Below are positions 7,883 through 16,738 of a stretch of 64,000 nucleotides of DNA, one piece after another. The stretch is from G963667075 sp963667075 (lineage in GTDB: Bacteria > Pseudomonadota > Alphaproteobacteria > Micavibrionales > Micavibrionaceae), in contig OY762938.1 in assembly GCA_963667075.1 (NCBI GenBank), positions 124,001 through 188,000 on the forward strand, written 5' to 3'. A model generated the notes under the pieces. It saw only the letters and a program-made list of their open reading frames with translations, was not told where the DNA came from and made no database searches. Made by a program: the position numbers and the translations under genes. Within the stretch, counting starts at the first letter, position 1; each line of letters opens with the position of its first letter.

Positions 7883-8746
7883 ATGAAAAGAGTTCGCACT
7901 GTCTTTACTGTTTGCCTGTTGTTTATGATTCTTCTCTCTTCATTTCCAGCCTCTTCGAACACACAAAAAAAGACATCACAAAATGAACAGAGCTGTCATT
8001 TGACAATAGGCGTTGTCCCACAATTTCAGCAACGACATATTTTCAAGATATGGCACACTGTTCTTGACGCTCTTGAAACAAAAACACACTGTCATTTTGA
8101 ATTAGTGAGCAGTAGCACGATTACTGATTTTGAAACGTCCTTTAAGGATGGTCTCTTTGATTTGGCTTATATGAACCCTTACCACGCTGTGATAGCACAT
8201 AAAGCACAAGGATATGAGCCTCTTGTTCGTTCTGGTGCGAAAAAACTTACAGGTATTCTGGTTGTAAAAAAAGATAATAACATTCAGGATATAAGAGAGC
8301 TTGCAGGAAAAGAAGTCGCCTTCCCCTCGCCCAATGCATTAGGCGCATCTTTGCTGATGCGTGCGGAATTAGCCTACAAACATGATACGACTGTCATTCC
8401 TAAATACGTAAAAACGCATAGCTCTGTTTACCTACATGTGGCAAAAGGACTGGTAGAAGCTGGCGGCGGCGTTGCCCGAACATTGTCACAACAACCTGAT
8501 GAAGTAAAAGATTTATTACGTGTTTTTTATACAACAGCACCTGTAAACGCGCACCCACTGGTAGCGCATCCACGGATAGGAAAAGACCGGATGAATACCA
8601 TCCAACAGGCATGGCTTGACCTGGCAAAAGAACAACCAGGATTATTTGACAATATTCCAATGAAAGCACCTGTAGCCTCTTCGCACGACGATTATACCGA
8701 GCTTGAAACGCTTGGACTGGAAAAATTTGTTAGCATAAAAGAGTGA
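7883..8746 (+). CDS. PhnD-like periplasmic binding protein
   Basis: 287 residues with a signal peptide (TVCLLFMILLSSFPASS) and a type II periplasmic-binding fold. LTIGVVPQFQQRHIFKIWHT near the start, LFDLAYMNPYHAVIAH in the middle and the ELAGKEVAFPSPNALGASLL segment are characteristic of the phosphate/phosphonate (PhnD) binding family. No ABC permease or ATPase gene is nearby. Instead a membrane hybrid kinase gene follows after 32 bases, so the protein more likely delivers a ligand signal to that kinase than to a transporter. The ATG at 7883 has AGGG upstream. Ligand unknown. Confidence 0.82.
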   Translation: MKRVRTVFTVCLLFMILLSSFPASSNTQKKTSQNEQSCHLTIGVVPQFQQRHIFKIWHTVLDALETKTHCHFELVSSSTITDFETSFKDGLFDLAYMNPYHAVIAHKAQGYEPLVRSGAKKLTGILVVKKDNNIQDIRELAGKEVAFPSPNALGASLLMRAELAYKHDTTVIPKYVKTHSSVYLHVAKGLVEAGGGVARTLSQQPDEVKDLLRVFYTTAPVNAHPLVAHPRIGKDRMNTIQQAWLDLAKEQPGLFDNIPMKAPVASSHDDYTELETLGLEKFVSIKE

Positions 8747-8778
8747 CTCCCACATAGTCATAGTTAAGGAACCAACAC

Positions 8779-10920
8779 GTGATAAAACTTCCAAAAGCTT
8801 TTTATTCTGGACCTTTTCTGGTTTTTATTCTTTTTGTAATCCTCGACACGGCTCATATATTTTTGATTGCCTTACCACACGCAGAGCGCATTTCTGTTGA
8901 ACATTCAACCGTAATGATGAAAAAAACGTTACACAGTGTGGGGGAAGGATTGGTTCCCCTTATTCTGGAAGACAGACTTTCAAACATATATGACAATCTT
9001 AATCTTATAACAAAGGAATCGCCTGAGTGGCTTTATCTTTCACTAGAAGATGCCTCAGGCCACGCTCTTTACCCCCTTGACGAAAAACCGCTGCCTGAGA
9101 AAAATAAAAATATTATTATATTGGCGCATGATATACACGTCGGCAGCTCAATTATTGGAAGACTTACGCTAGCTTATGATGCCTCTCCTTCCGTCAATAA
9201 AGCACAAAATGAGATATTATGGCCCCTGTGTCTTTTTAATGGCATATTCATTCTGTTCTTCGCTATAGCCATCCTTATCTGGAGTAAATTACAGCGACAG
9301 ACAAAAGAGCTGGAAAAATCAAAGGAAATCGCTGAAAGAGCCAATCGTGCAAAAAGTGACTTTCTGGCGAATATGTCTCACGAGCTTCGCACACCACTGA
9401 ATGCTATCATGGGAATGGCGCAGCTCATTCAGAAAAAAAAGGGAGAAGATCCGTATGATGAACACTTTTCAGTCATTATTTCCGCTTCTGAGAATTTACT
9501 CTCGATCGTCAACGACATTCTCGATATTTCAAAAATTGAATCAGGCGACATCCGTCTTGAGCACCTCGCTTTTGATATTTATGATAAAACAAATCAGGCT
9601 GTCGAGACACTCAGATCTATTGCAAGAAAGAAGGGGCTGACTCTCACTTATAACGGGGAGCAAAAGGGATTATTTGTTTTAGGTGATCCTACGCGTTTTA
9701 CCCGGATACTAACGAATATTATTGGTAATGCGTTACGCTACACTAACGAAGGACGCGTTGACGTTCTTATTCATACAACACAAATATGCCCTGACACGAT
9801 CTCCTTTAAGTGCGAGATTATTGATACTGGTATTGGTATCCCGGCATCGAAACTGGATAGCATTTTTGAAAAATTTACACAGGTTGATGACTCTACGACA
9901 CGAAAATATGACGGAACGGGCCTTGGGTTAACTATCACAAAAGAACTCGTTGAAATCATGGGCGGAAAAATCGGGGTCCATAGCGTTGAGAAAAAAGGGT
10001 CAACCTTCTGGTTCGATATCCCTTTTGAGATAACAACAACACTTACACAAAAAAAGACGTTACGAAAAGCCAATCCATACAGCCCCTGTTCAGAAGAAGT
10101 CATACGGCAATTTACACCCATCCCCGTTGAAGAAGTGAAAATACTGGCCGTAGAAGATAATGTTATGAATCAGGCTTTCCTGAAACAACTATTCAAAGCA
10201 CTTGATATTCATCATTATACGCTTGTCGACAATGGGCTTGATGCTGTTAATTTGCACAAGAAAGAGAAATTTGACCTTATCCTTATGGATTGTCATATGC
10301 CTGTTATGAACGGCTACGATGCCACAAAAGCTATTCGCACGCTGCCTAATGAAAAACATAAAACACCGATTATCGCCATGACAGCCGATGCTATGCAAGA
10401 AAATATCGAGGCCGTTTTCTTCGTTGGTATGTGCGCTTATATCAGTAAACCAATTATTATTGCTCATTTTAGGGAAGTCCTTTCTGCCTGGATTTCTTTT
10501 AACGACACCTCTTTTCTTACCGAAGAAGAATATGAGGATGATGCGTCTTCAATCCCTCAGGAAAAAACAACAGACACACCAGTTAACCGTAACGACCTAT
10601 ACAAAAACTACATGAACAACGATATCTTCGTAAAAGACATCGTTTCCATGTTTGTTGATCAGGCAAAAAAGCAGTTAAACGAATTAGAAAAACTGTGTCG
10701 TGACGGCACAGACGAGAAATGGCACGACGTTGCCCATGCACTAAAGGGCACGGCCGGACATGTTCTTGCTACAAAAATGCGGGATTTATGCGCCACAGCA
10801 CAAAAAATGGAAAAGGCCAGCCCCCAAGACCGGAAAGAAATTCTAAAGCAAATAGAAGAGGAATATTGGGCAGTAAAAGACTTTTTTATAAAAGAAAAGT
10901 TATACCGGGATATTACCTAG
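8779..10920 (+). CDS. Hybrid sensor histidine kinase with receiver and Hpt domains
   Basis: 713 residues from a GTG start with AAGGA upstream. Two membrane segments (about 11-31 and 147-168) bound a periplasmic domain of about 115 residues. A HisKA domain follows with phospho-accepting H201 in NMSHELRTPLN, an ATPase domain with N box (RILTNIIGNALRYT), G1 (DTGIGIP) and G2 (GTGLGL), a receiver with acidic pair E459/D460, phospho-acceptor D504 and K557, and a C-terminal Hpt domain with H653 in AHALKGTAGH. All phosphorelay residues are present. It follows the PhnD-like gene in the same direction, and its 3' end faces the response regulator gene 11 bases away. Confidence 0.93.
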   Translation: MIKLPKAFYSGPFLVFILFVILDTAHIFLIALPHAERISVEHSTVMMKKTLHSVGEGLVPLILEDRLSNIYDNLNLITKESPEWLYLSLEDASGHALYPLDEKPLPEKNKNIIILAHDIHVGSSIIGRLTLAYDASPSVNKAQNEILWPLCLFNGIFILFFAIAILIWSKLQRQTKELEKSKEIAERANRAKSDFLANMSHELRTPLNAIMGMAQLIQKKKGEDPYDEHFSVIISASENLLSIVNDILDISKIESGDIRLEHLAFDIYDKTNQAVETLRSIARKKGLTLTYNGEQKGLFVLGDPTRFTRILTNIIGNALRYTNEGRVDVLIHTTQICPDTISFKCEIIDTGIGIPASKLDSIFEKFTQVDDSTTRKYDGTGLGLTITKELVEIMGGKIGVHSVEKKGSTFWFDIPFEITTTLTQKKTLRKANPYSPCSEEVIRQFTPIPVEEVKILAVEDNVMNQAFLKQLFKALDIHHYTLVDNGLDAVNLHKKEKFDLILMDCHMPVMNGYDATKAIRTLPNEKHKTPIIAMTADAMQENIEAVFFVGMCAYISKPIIIAHFREVLSAWISFNDTSFLTEEEYEDDASSIPQEKTTDTPVNRNDLYKNYMNNDIFVKDIVSMFVDQAKKQLNELEKLCRDGTDEKWHDVAHALKGTAGHVLATKMRDLCATAQKMEKASPQDRKEILKQIEEEYWAVKDFFIKEKLYRDIT

Positions 10921-10931
10921 ACTTTTCCTCT

Positions 10932-11729
10932 TTACAAGCTCCCGGACCGGGTAATAATGCCTGGCGCACGAGCAATTTCATTATACAATTTATTTGGGCT
11001 AAATGGCTTCACAATAAACCCTTTGGCCCCGCCATCCTTAATGTCAATAACGATCTCTTTTTTTGTATCACTGCTGATCATAACAACATGGGCATGAGGA
11101 TCTATCTGAGTTCTGATTTCCTTTAGGATTTTTCCACCTTCAGCATCTTTCAGATGTACATCCAAAAAAATTATATTAGGCGCACAACGGCAATATTCTT
11201 CCTTTAAAGAATGCGCATCTCGAAGTGTCACAACTGTCCCAATATTTGCAAGCATGCCTTCAAGCTGTTTTAAAACCATGGGATCGTCATCCAAAACAAG
11301 AAAGCAGTTGCCCGCACGGCGCAGCCTCTGAAAAGAAATACGAGCCGCCGTATCATCCTCAGAAATATATTTCTCAATAACCTGAGAAAATGTTGATAAA
11401 GAATCCGCATCCAATCCCCTGCACGAGATAGTCAGCTGATCATCCAGAAAATTTTCATGAAAAGCTTTTTCAAACGCATTAAGAGCCAAAGACTTTTCTT
11501 TTTTCTTTAAAATAAGAAGATCCTTAACAGGGGCGTCGCTTTTAAAGACATATGCATCATTAAGGCTGATGTAAAACTGCACAAACTGTTCGATCTCTTC
11601 CAAAGAAATACTACAATCGGAACTGGTCGAAGATATATGTATATACATCCATTCGGCCATCATACGCTTCTTGGCATTAGCCAATTGCATAAACGCCAAT
11701 ATGTCCTTATGACAGTCAAATAACTGCAT
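10932..11729 (-). CDS. Response regulator with novel N-terminal domain
   Basis: 265 residues. The C-terminal 120 form a receiver: FLVLDDDPMVLKQL carries the acidic pocket, IIFLDVHLKDAEGG the phospho-acceptor aspartate, and FIVKPF the lysine. The N-terminal 140 residues (LAFMQLANAKKRMMAEWMYI onward) have no motif I recognise and no DNA-binding element. The receiver is at the C-terminus, which is unusual, since output domains mostly follow it. The 3' end converges with the hybrid kinase gene; partnership through the kinase Hpt domain is plausible. It begins 56 bases after the comEC stop, so it may be read from the comEC transcript. Confidence 0.8.
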   Translation of the reverse strand: MQLFDCHKDILAFMQLANAKKRMMAEWMYIHISSTSSDCSISLEEIEQFVQFYISLNDAYVFKSDAPVKDLLILKKKEKSLALNAFEKAFHENFLDDQLTISCRGLDADSLSTFSQVIEKYISEDDTAARISFQRLRRAGNCFLVLDDDPMVLKQLEGMLANIGTVVTLRDAHSLKEEYCRCAPNIIFLDVHLKDAEGGKILKEIRTQIDPHAHVVMISSDTKKEIVIDIKDGGAKGFIVKPFSPNKLYNEIARAPGIITRSGSL

Positions 11730-11785
11730 CTACTCTCTCTCCGAAGGGCCGCTTTAAACAACTCCAAGCGATGGTAGAGATTCTT

Positions 11786-13888
11786 CTATTGTATGTCCAC
11801 GTGTTTGTCTCTTTTTTGCCTTGAACGCGCCTTCCTTTTTTTGTGATTTGTCCAGGGTCTTATTCCCCTGCTGCTAGCTGTTGTTCTAACCGTTATTGTG
11901 TCAGATAATAAGAAAATATCATGAGCCCCCTCTTTCCAAAAATCGAATTTATCGAGTACCACCGACGCATTACAGTGCCTTTTTGTGCTATAAGGGAGTG
12001 GTTTTCTGGCAATAATCAGGTCAGCCCACTGGCATTCCTCATAGGCTGGATAGGCGGTTTCAAGTATGGAAACCTTGTAGCCATCCTTCTCAAAACGGCA
12101 AAGCTCTTCATTGCATTGCAGGCCAGAGGCCTCTCCCTCCTTTGGAAAAACGGTCAGGTCATCCCGCTCAAGACCTTTCATACGGCTCCAGTTTTCACGG
12201 GTAAATCTTGCACTAACCCGGGACGATATCAAATACGTGTCATTCTGGGCCGCTAAAAGAATTAGCTTCCCATCCGAAGAAATTTTTATATCCTCTTGAT
12301 TTGATAATAAAAATACAGGAAGAGAAAGAAGTAATGGCAGTAGAGACAGGGCTCTGTATGAACCTTTTAAAATGCACCAAAACAGCCCACCTGAAACAAT
12401 AAGAAGAAAAGCAGAAAAAGGGTAAGTGGGTACAAGCATATTGGCATGCGGTAATGTTGTGACCATGTCTGCCACAACAATAATGAGACTAATCCCCCAT
12501 CCCATGACCTTAAGGGGCAGAATATTCAAAACAGGCACCCAGCACAATATCAGGAACGCCACGGCACATGGCATAACCAAAAATCCCATGACAGGCACCG
12601 CGAGTATATTTCCAGCAAGTCCAAATGGTGCAAAATGCTGAAAGTGATAAATCGAAAAGGGTGCCGTTGCAATTGAGGCCACGATGGTCGTTGTACAAAT
12701 GCCCATAACATAAAGCATTCCCCTTTTGAACCATCCTGCCTGACTGCGCAAACGTGACCAGTAGGGTCTTAACGCATCATAAAAAGCAATCAGACTTGTG
12801 ACAGCCGCAAACGACATCTGAAACCCCGCGCTCAACAGACTTTCAGGGAAGAACGTCAAAATAGCGAGAGCCGACAGCGCCACAAGACGTAAAGAAAAAG
12901 GCGAACGATCCAGCATAATGGCAATTAAAGCAAATCCTGTCATAAGCATGGCACGCTGTGTCGTAACGGGCGCACCAACCAGAAGCATATACAAAAAAGA
13001 ACCAACCAATGCGATAAAAGCCGCATATTTTTTTATAGGATGTTTTAAAGCCAAAGCCGGCACAAAAGCCATACAGAGCCTGAAAAAGAAAAACAATATA
13101 CCAGCCACCATGCCGACATGAAGCCCCGAAATCGCAAGCATATGCGCCAGACCGGCACTCCGCATGGCCTCCCATGTTTCTTCTTTTATAGAAGATCGTT
13201 GACCCGTTATAAGAGCCAGAGCCAATGATTGTTCTTTTCCTGAGAGCGTGTCTTTAATTTTCAGTGCAATTGCGTGACGCACGCCAGCAAGAGAAAAAAA
13301 GCCTTCCCCTTTTTCCTTTAAAATCTCGGGCGTTCCGAAAGCAAATCCAACCGCGCCGATTTTTCTAAAATAGGCATGCTGCTGAAAATCAAACGCACCA
13401 GGTGAAACGGGCGGCCCCGGTGGATTAAGTTTGCCGAACACACTTATTCTTTGCCCCGGTTCTAACGCAAGCCCATCATAAATTTTAAGCCGAATTCTGT
13501 ACGGTGTCCCTTCCTTTGGGAGGCGTTCAATCGCCAGATTATTTAGAATAAGACGGGCACTCTTTCCTTTTTCCAGCCATTCCAGTGATTCTATGTCGCC
13601 TGTTATTTGGACAGGCCCAAGCGCTTTGGAAAGAACCGGTGCCTGCACCAGAGCCGTACGTATTTGCGCGACAAGAAATCCGGTACTGATAAGCAGCAGC
13701 GCCATACCAACAAAACGAAATTCTTTTTTCTTCCAGTTAAGAAAAAGAAGCAAAAAAAGAGATAGTACAGCAGGGATTACCCCATACCAGACAGGCGGTT
13801 CCTGCAATAAGGCAAAATAGGCCCCTATACCGATACCATATAGAACCGGACTCATCAGGATGAATATGCTTTTCTGGGTTTGCTGCAT
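11786..13888 (-). CDS. comEC: ComEC/Rec2-family DNA uptake channel protein
   Basis: A 700-residue inner-membrane protein. The N-terminus has membrane segments and the soluble DUF4131 oligonucleotide-binding-like part (ISVFGKLNPPGPPVSPGAFD). The Competence domain follows with AMRSAGLAHMLAISGLHVGM, the family signature, and about ten membrane helices. There is no C-terminal metallo-beta-lactamase domain, as is common in alphaproteobacterial ComEC; the tail is short and ends in a Lys/Arg-rich stretch. Its natural role is to carry single-stranded DNA into the cytoplasm. It is divergent from gltX, with 125 bases between start codons. Confidence 0.92.
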   Translation of the reverse strand: MQQTQKSIFILMSPVLYGIGIGAYFALLQEPPVWYGVIPAVLSLFLLLFLNWKKKEFRFVGMALLLISTGFLVAQIRTALVQAPVLSKALGPVQITGDIESLEWLEKGKSARLILNNLAIERLPKEGTPYRIRLKIYDGLALEPGQRISVFGKLNPPGPPVSPGAFDFQQHAYFRKIGAVGFAFGTPEILKEKGEGFFSLAGVRHAIALKIKDTLSGKEQSLALALITGQRSSIKEETWEAMRSAGLAHMLAISGLHVGMVAGILFFFFRLCMAFVPALALKHPIKKYAAFIALVGSFLYMLLVGAPVTTQRAMLMTGFALIAIMLDRSPFSLRLVALSALAILTFFPESLLSAGFQMSFAAVTSLIAFYDALRPYWSRLRSQAGWFKRGMLYVMGICTTTIVASIATAPFSIYHFQHFAPFGLAGNILAVPVMGFLVMPCAVAFLILCWVPVLNILPLKVMGWGISLIIVVADMVTTLPHANMLVPTYPFSAFLLIVSGGLFWCILKGSYRALSLLPLLLSLPVFLLSNQEDIKISSDGKLILLAAQNDTYLISSRVSARFTRENWSRMKGLERDDLTVFPKEGEASGLQCNEELCRFEKDGYKVSILETAYPAYEECQWADLIIARKPLPYSTKRHCNASVVLDKFDFWKEGAHDIFLLSDTITVRTTASSRGIRPWTNHKKRKARSRQKRDKHVDIQ

Positions 13889-14013
13889 AACCGTTGTTTT
13901 ATGCTATTTCTAACTTGCCTTGTAAATGTGAAATAGCATTTACAACATTCTGCTCTCCTCCTATATATAAGGGGAGTAACCAAACTATTATATTCACAAA
14001 AAGGCTTTTAATT

Positions 14014-15426
14014 ATGAGTGTTGTCACACGTTTTCCTCCATCCCCCACCGGTTTTATGCATATCGGCAATGCCAGAACGGCCTTATTTAACTGGTTGTAC
14101 GCGAAACATCACGGCGGCAAAATGTTGTTCAGAATTGAGGACACAGACCGTGCACGCCACTCTGAAGAAGCTGTCACGGCTATTATCAACAGTTTAAAAT
14201 GGCTGGAACTTGACTGGGACGGTGATGTAGTGTCTCAATTCTCCAATAGTAACCGCCATGTTGAAATTGCCGAACAGCTCCTGCATGAGGGCAAAGCATA
14301 CCGTTGTTATTGCACAGAAGATGAACTCCGCGAAATGCGTGAGACCGCTAAAAAAGAAGGCCGTTCTACTTTCTATGACCGCCGCTGGAGAGACCGGCCC
14401 GAATCTGATGAACCGCAAGGTATTGAACCTGTGATCCGGATCAAAGCCCCTTTGGAAGGAGAAACAGTGATAGAAGACAGCGTTCAGGGGACTGTACGTG
14501 TGGACAACAAAGAACTGGATGACTTTATACTCCTGCGCAGTGATGGAACCCCCACTTACATGCTTTCCGTCGTGGTGGATGACCATGATATGGGAGTCAC
14601 GCATGTTTTACGCGGCGACGATCACCTGAATAACGCCTTTCGTCAGAAAATTATTTTTGATGCAATGGGATGGGATGTGCCAGTCTATGGGCATATGCCC
14701 CTTATTCATGGGCCCGATGGCGGTAAATTCTCAAAGCGTCACGGCGCAACGAGCGTAGAAGAATACCGCGATATGGGCTATTTGCCCGAAGCGATGCGCA
14801 ATTATCTCTTGAGGCTGGGCTGGGCTCACGGCAATGACGAAATCATTTCAACAGATCAGGCCATTGAATGGTTCGACGTAAAAGGGATTGGCAAGAGCCC
14901 CTCCCGCTTTGATTTTAAAAAGCTGGATAGTTTAAACGGTCACTATATCGCTCATGCTGACAATGAACGTCTATATAGCTTTGTACAGCCTTTCATCGAA
15001 AGAAGGCTTGATACAGAGATCAGCGAAACGGGTCATAAACGGATCATGTTATGCATGGATGAGCTTAAGAAACGTGCAAAAACTTTATTGCAACTCGCTG
15101 ATGAAGCTTTATTTTTAGTGAAAGAAGCCCCTTTTTCTTATGATGAAAAGGCAAAAGCATTATTGGATCATGATACGCATACGCTTCTTATGAGAATAAA
15201 AGGGAGCCTTGAAACGCTGAATGATTTTACCCATGTAACTATTCAAGATGTTTGCAAAGAAATCGCAAATGACGAAATGGAAGGAAAACTCGGGAAAGTG
15301 GCGATGCCGCTGCGCGCGGCATTAACCGGCACAACCGTTTCTCCTTCCATTTTCCATGCCGCAGAAATACTTGGCAAGGATGAAGTATTGAAACGCATTG
15401 ATATTGCCCTTGAAAGGACAGGATGA
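14014..15426 (+). CDS. gltX: Glutamyl-tRNA synthetase
   Basis: Class I aminoacyl-tRNA synthetase of 470 residues that charges tRNA-Glu. The ATP-binding HIGH motif appears as HIGN in PPSPTGFMHIGNARTALF, and the KMSKS loop as KFSKR. Starting at the ATG at 14014 gives the usual N-terminus MSVVTRFPPSPTG; an upstream extension to 13894 is spurious because it runs into the divergent comEC promoter. Alphaproteobacteria often have two GltX copies and a GatCAB route for Gln-tRNA; whether this copy is the discriminating one cannot be told here. The stop overlaps the gltA start. Confidence 0.96.
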   Translation: MSVVTRFPPSPTGFMHIGNARTALFNWLYAKHHGGKMLFRIEDTDRARHSEEAVTAIINSLKWLELDWDGDVVSQFSNSNRHVEIAEQLLHEGKAYRCYCTEDELREMRETAKKEGRSTFYDRRWRDRPESDEPQGIEPVIRIKAPLEGETVIEDSVQGTVRVDNKELDDFILLRSDGTPTYMLSVVVDDHDMGVTHVLRGDDHLNNAFRQKIIFDAMGWDVPVYGHMPLIHGPDGGKFSKRHGATSVEEYRDMGYLPEAMRNYLLRLGWAHGNDEIISTDQAIEWFDVKGIGKSPSRFDFKKLDSLNGHYIAHADNERLYSFVQPFIERRLDTEISETGHKRIMLCMDELKKRAKTLLQLADEALFLVKEAPFSYDEKAKALLDHDTHTLLMRIKGSLETLNDFTHVTIQDVCKEIANDEMEGKLGKVAMPLRAALTGTTVSPSIFHAAEILGKDEVLKRIDIALERTG

Positions 15427-16727
15427 TCATGAACCAGGCAGACAAAACATTTACCCTGATTAACAACGAAACGGGGCAGCAATGGGAGCTCCCCGTACAT
15501 GAAAGTACCATGGGCCCGGATGTTATAGATGCCAGACGCATCTATAAAGATACGGGACATTTTCTGCTTGATCCAAGTTTTACCTCTACAGCAAGCTGTG
15601 AATCTGCCCTGACCTTTGTTGATGGTGAGCAAGGTGTCTTGATGCATCGTGGTTATGACATTAAGGAACTCGCAGAGAAAAGCTCATATCTTGAGGTTTG
15701 TTATCTCCTTCTCTATGGAGAGCTACCTAAAAAGACAGAATTTGATGAGTTTGAGCACATCATCAAACATCACACGATGGTCAACGACCAGATCCAGTAT
15801 TTTTTCCGGGGCTTCAGGCGCGATGCGCATCCCATGGGAATCCTGTGTGGTGCGGCCGGTGCCTTATCTGCATTTTATCATGATTCCCTTGATATATGGG
15901 ACCCGCGCCAAAGAGAAATTTCAGCGCACCGTCTCATTTCAAAAATCCCGACTCTTGCCGCCATGACCTATAAATACTCAATTGGTCAGCCTTTCATGTA
16001 TCCGCAAAACAAGCTGAATTACACTGAAAACTTTCTGCAGATGTGCTTTGGCGTACCGGCTGAACCCTATGAGGTTAACCCCGTCATTGCAAAAGCCATG
16101 GATAAAATTCTGATCCTTCATGCCGATCATGAACAAAACGCTTCTACGTCAACAGTACGCCTTGCCGGTTCATCACAATCAAACCCGTTTGCCTGTATTT
16201 CTTCGGGGATCACCTCCCTTGGCGGACCGTCTCATGGTGGTGCCAATGAAGCTGTGTTGAAGATGCTGGATAAGATTGGAGATAAGAAAAATATCCCGGC
16301 CTTTTTGGAACGCGCAAAAGATAAGGACGATCCTTTCCGCCTTATGGGTTTTGGCCATCGTGTTTACAAAAACTATGATCCGCGTGCAGCGGTACTTCGT
16401 GAAGACTGCCATAAGGTACTCAATGAGCTGGGGGGCAATGACCCGCGTCTGGAAGTCGCAATGGAACTTGAGCGTATCGCGCTCGAAGATGATTATTTCC
16501 TTGAAAAGAAACTCTTCCCGAACGTCGACTTTTATTCAGGCATAACGCTCAGAGCTATGGGATTCCCCACATCCATGTTTACGGTTTTATTTGCCGTCGG
16601 CCGTACCATAGGCTGGATCGCACAGTGGAAAGAAATGATCGAAGAACCGGACCTTCGTATTGGTCGGCCACGGCAATTATACAAAGGCCCCAAAACACGC
16701 GCTTATGTTCCTATTGAAAACAGATAG
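15423..16727 (+). CDS. gltA: Citrate synthase (type II)
   Basis: Condenses oxaloacetate with acetyl-CoA as the entry step of the TCA cycle. 434 residues, the usual size of the hexameric bacterial type. Conserved blocks are GPDVIDARRIY near the N-terminus, the active-site histidine regions LHADHEQNAS and GGPSHGGANE, and MGFGHRVYKNYDPRA with the catalytic aspartate downstream in FPNVDFYSG. The ATG at 15423 overlaps the gltX TGA as ATGA; a second ATG at 15429 gives MNQADK and is equally likely, since AGGACAGG serves both. It converges with lpxB, with 11 bases between the stops. Confidence 0.96.
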   Translation: MIMNQADKTFTLINNETGQQWELPVHESTMGPDVIDARRIYKDTGHFLLDPSFTSTASCESALTFVDGEQGVLMHRGYDIKELAEKSSYLEVCYLLLYGELPKKTEFDEFEHIIKHHTMVNDQIQYFFRGFRRDAHPMGILCGAAGALSAFYHDSLDIWDPRQREISAHRLISKIPTLAAMTYKYSIGQPFMYPQNKLNYTENFLQMCFGVPAEPYEVNPVIAKAMDKILILHADHEQNASTSTVRLAGSSQSNPFACISSGITSLGGPSHGGANEAVLKMLDKIGDKKNIPAFLERAKDKDDPFRLMGFGHRVYKNYDPRAAVLREDCHKVLNELGGNDPRLEVAMELERIALEDDYFLEKKLFPNVDFYSGITLRAMGFPTSMFTVLFAVGRTIGWIAQWKEMIEEPDLRIGRPRQLYKGPKTRAYVPIENR

Positions 16728-16738
16728 GAATACACCGC

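Noticed and set aside
3953..11785. Genomic island integrated at tRNA-Ser
   Set aside because: The block after the tRNA has accessory genes, but I found no integrase and no second copy of the tRNA 3' end up to comEC.
12843..13175. Long antisense or shifted frames inside comEC and other core genes
   Set aside because: They lie wholly in genes with strong family matches and carry no ribosome binding site or motif; they are shadows of coding DNA.
14014..15426. GltX as a glutaminyl-tRNA synthetase
   Set aside because: The frame has the GluRS-type PPSPTGFMHIGN motif and KFSKR loop with a GluRS-length C-terminal half, so it is GltX.
16728..16738. Shared terminator between convergent gltA and lpxB
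   Set aside because: Only a five-pair stem CCTAT/ATAGG at the end of gltA, without a T run; too weak to call.
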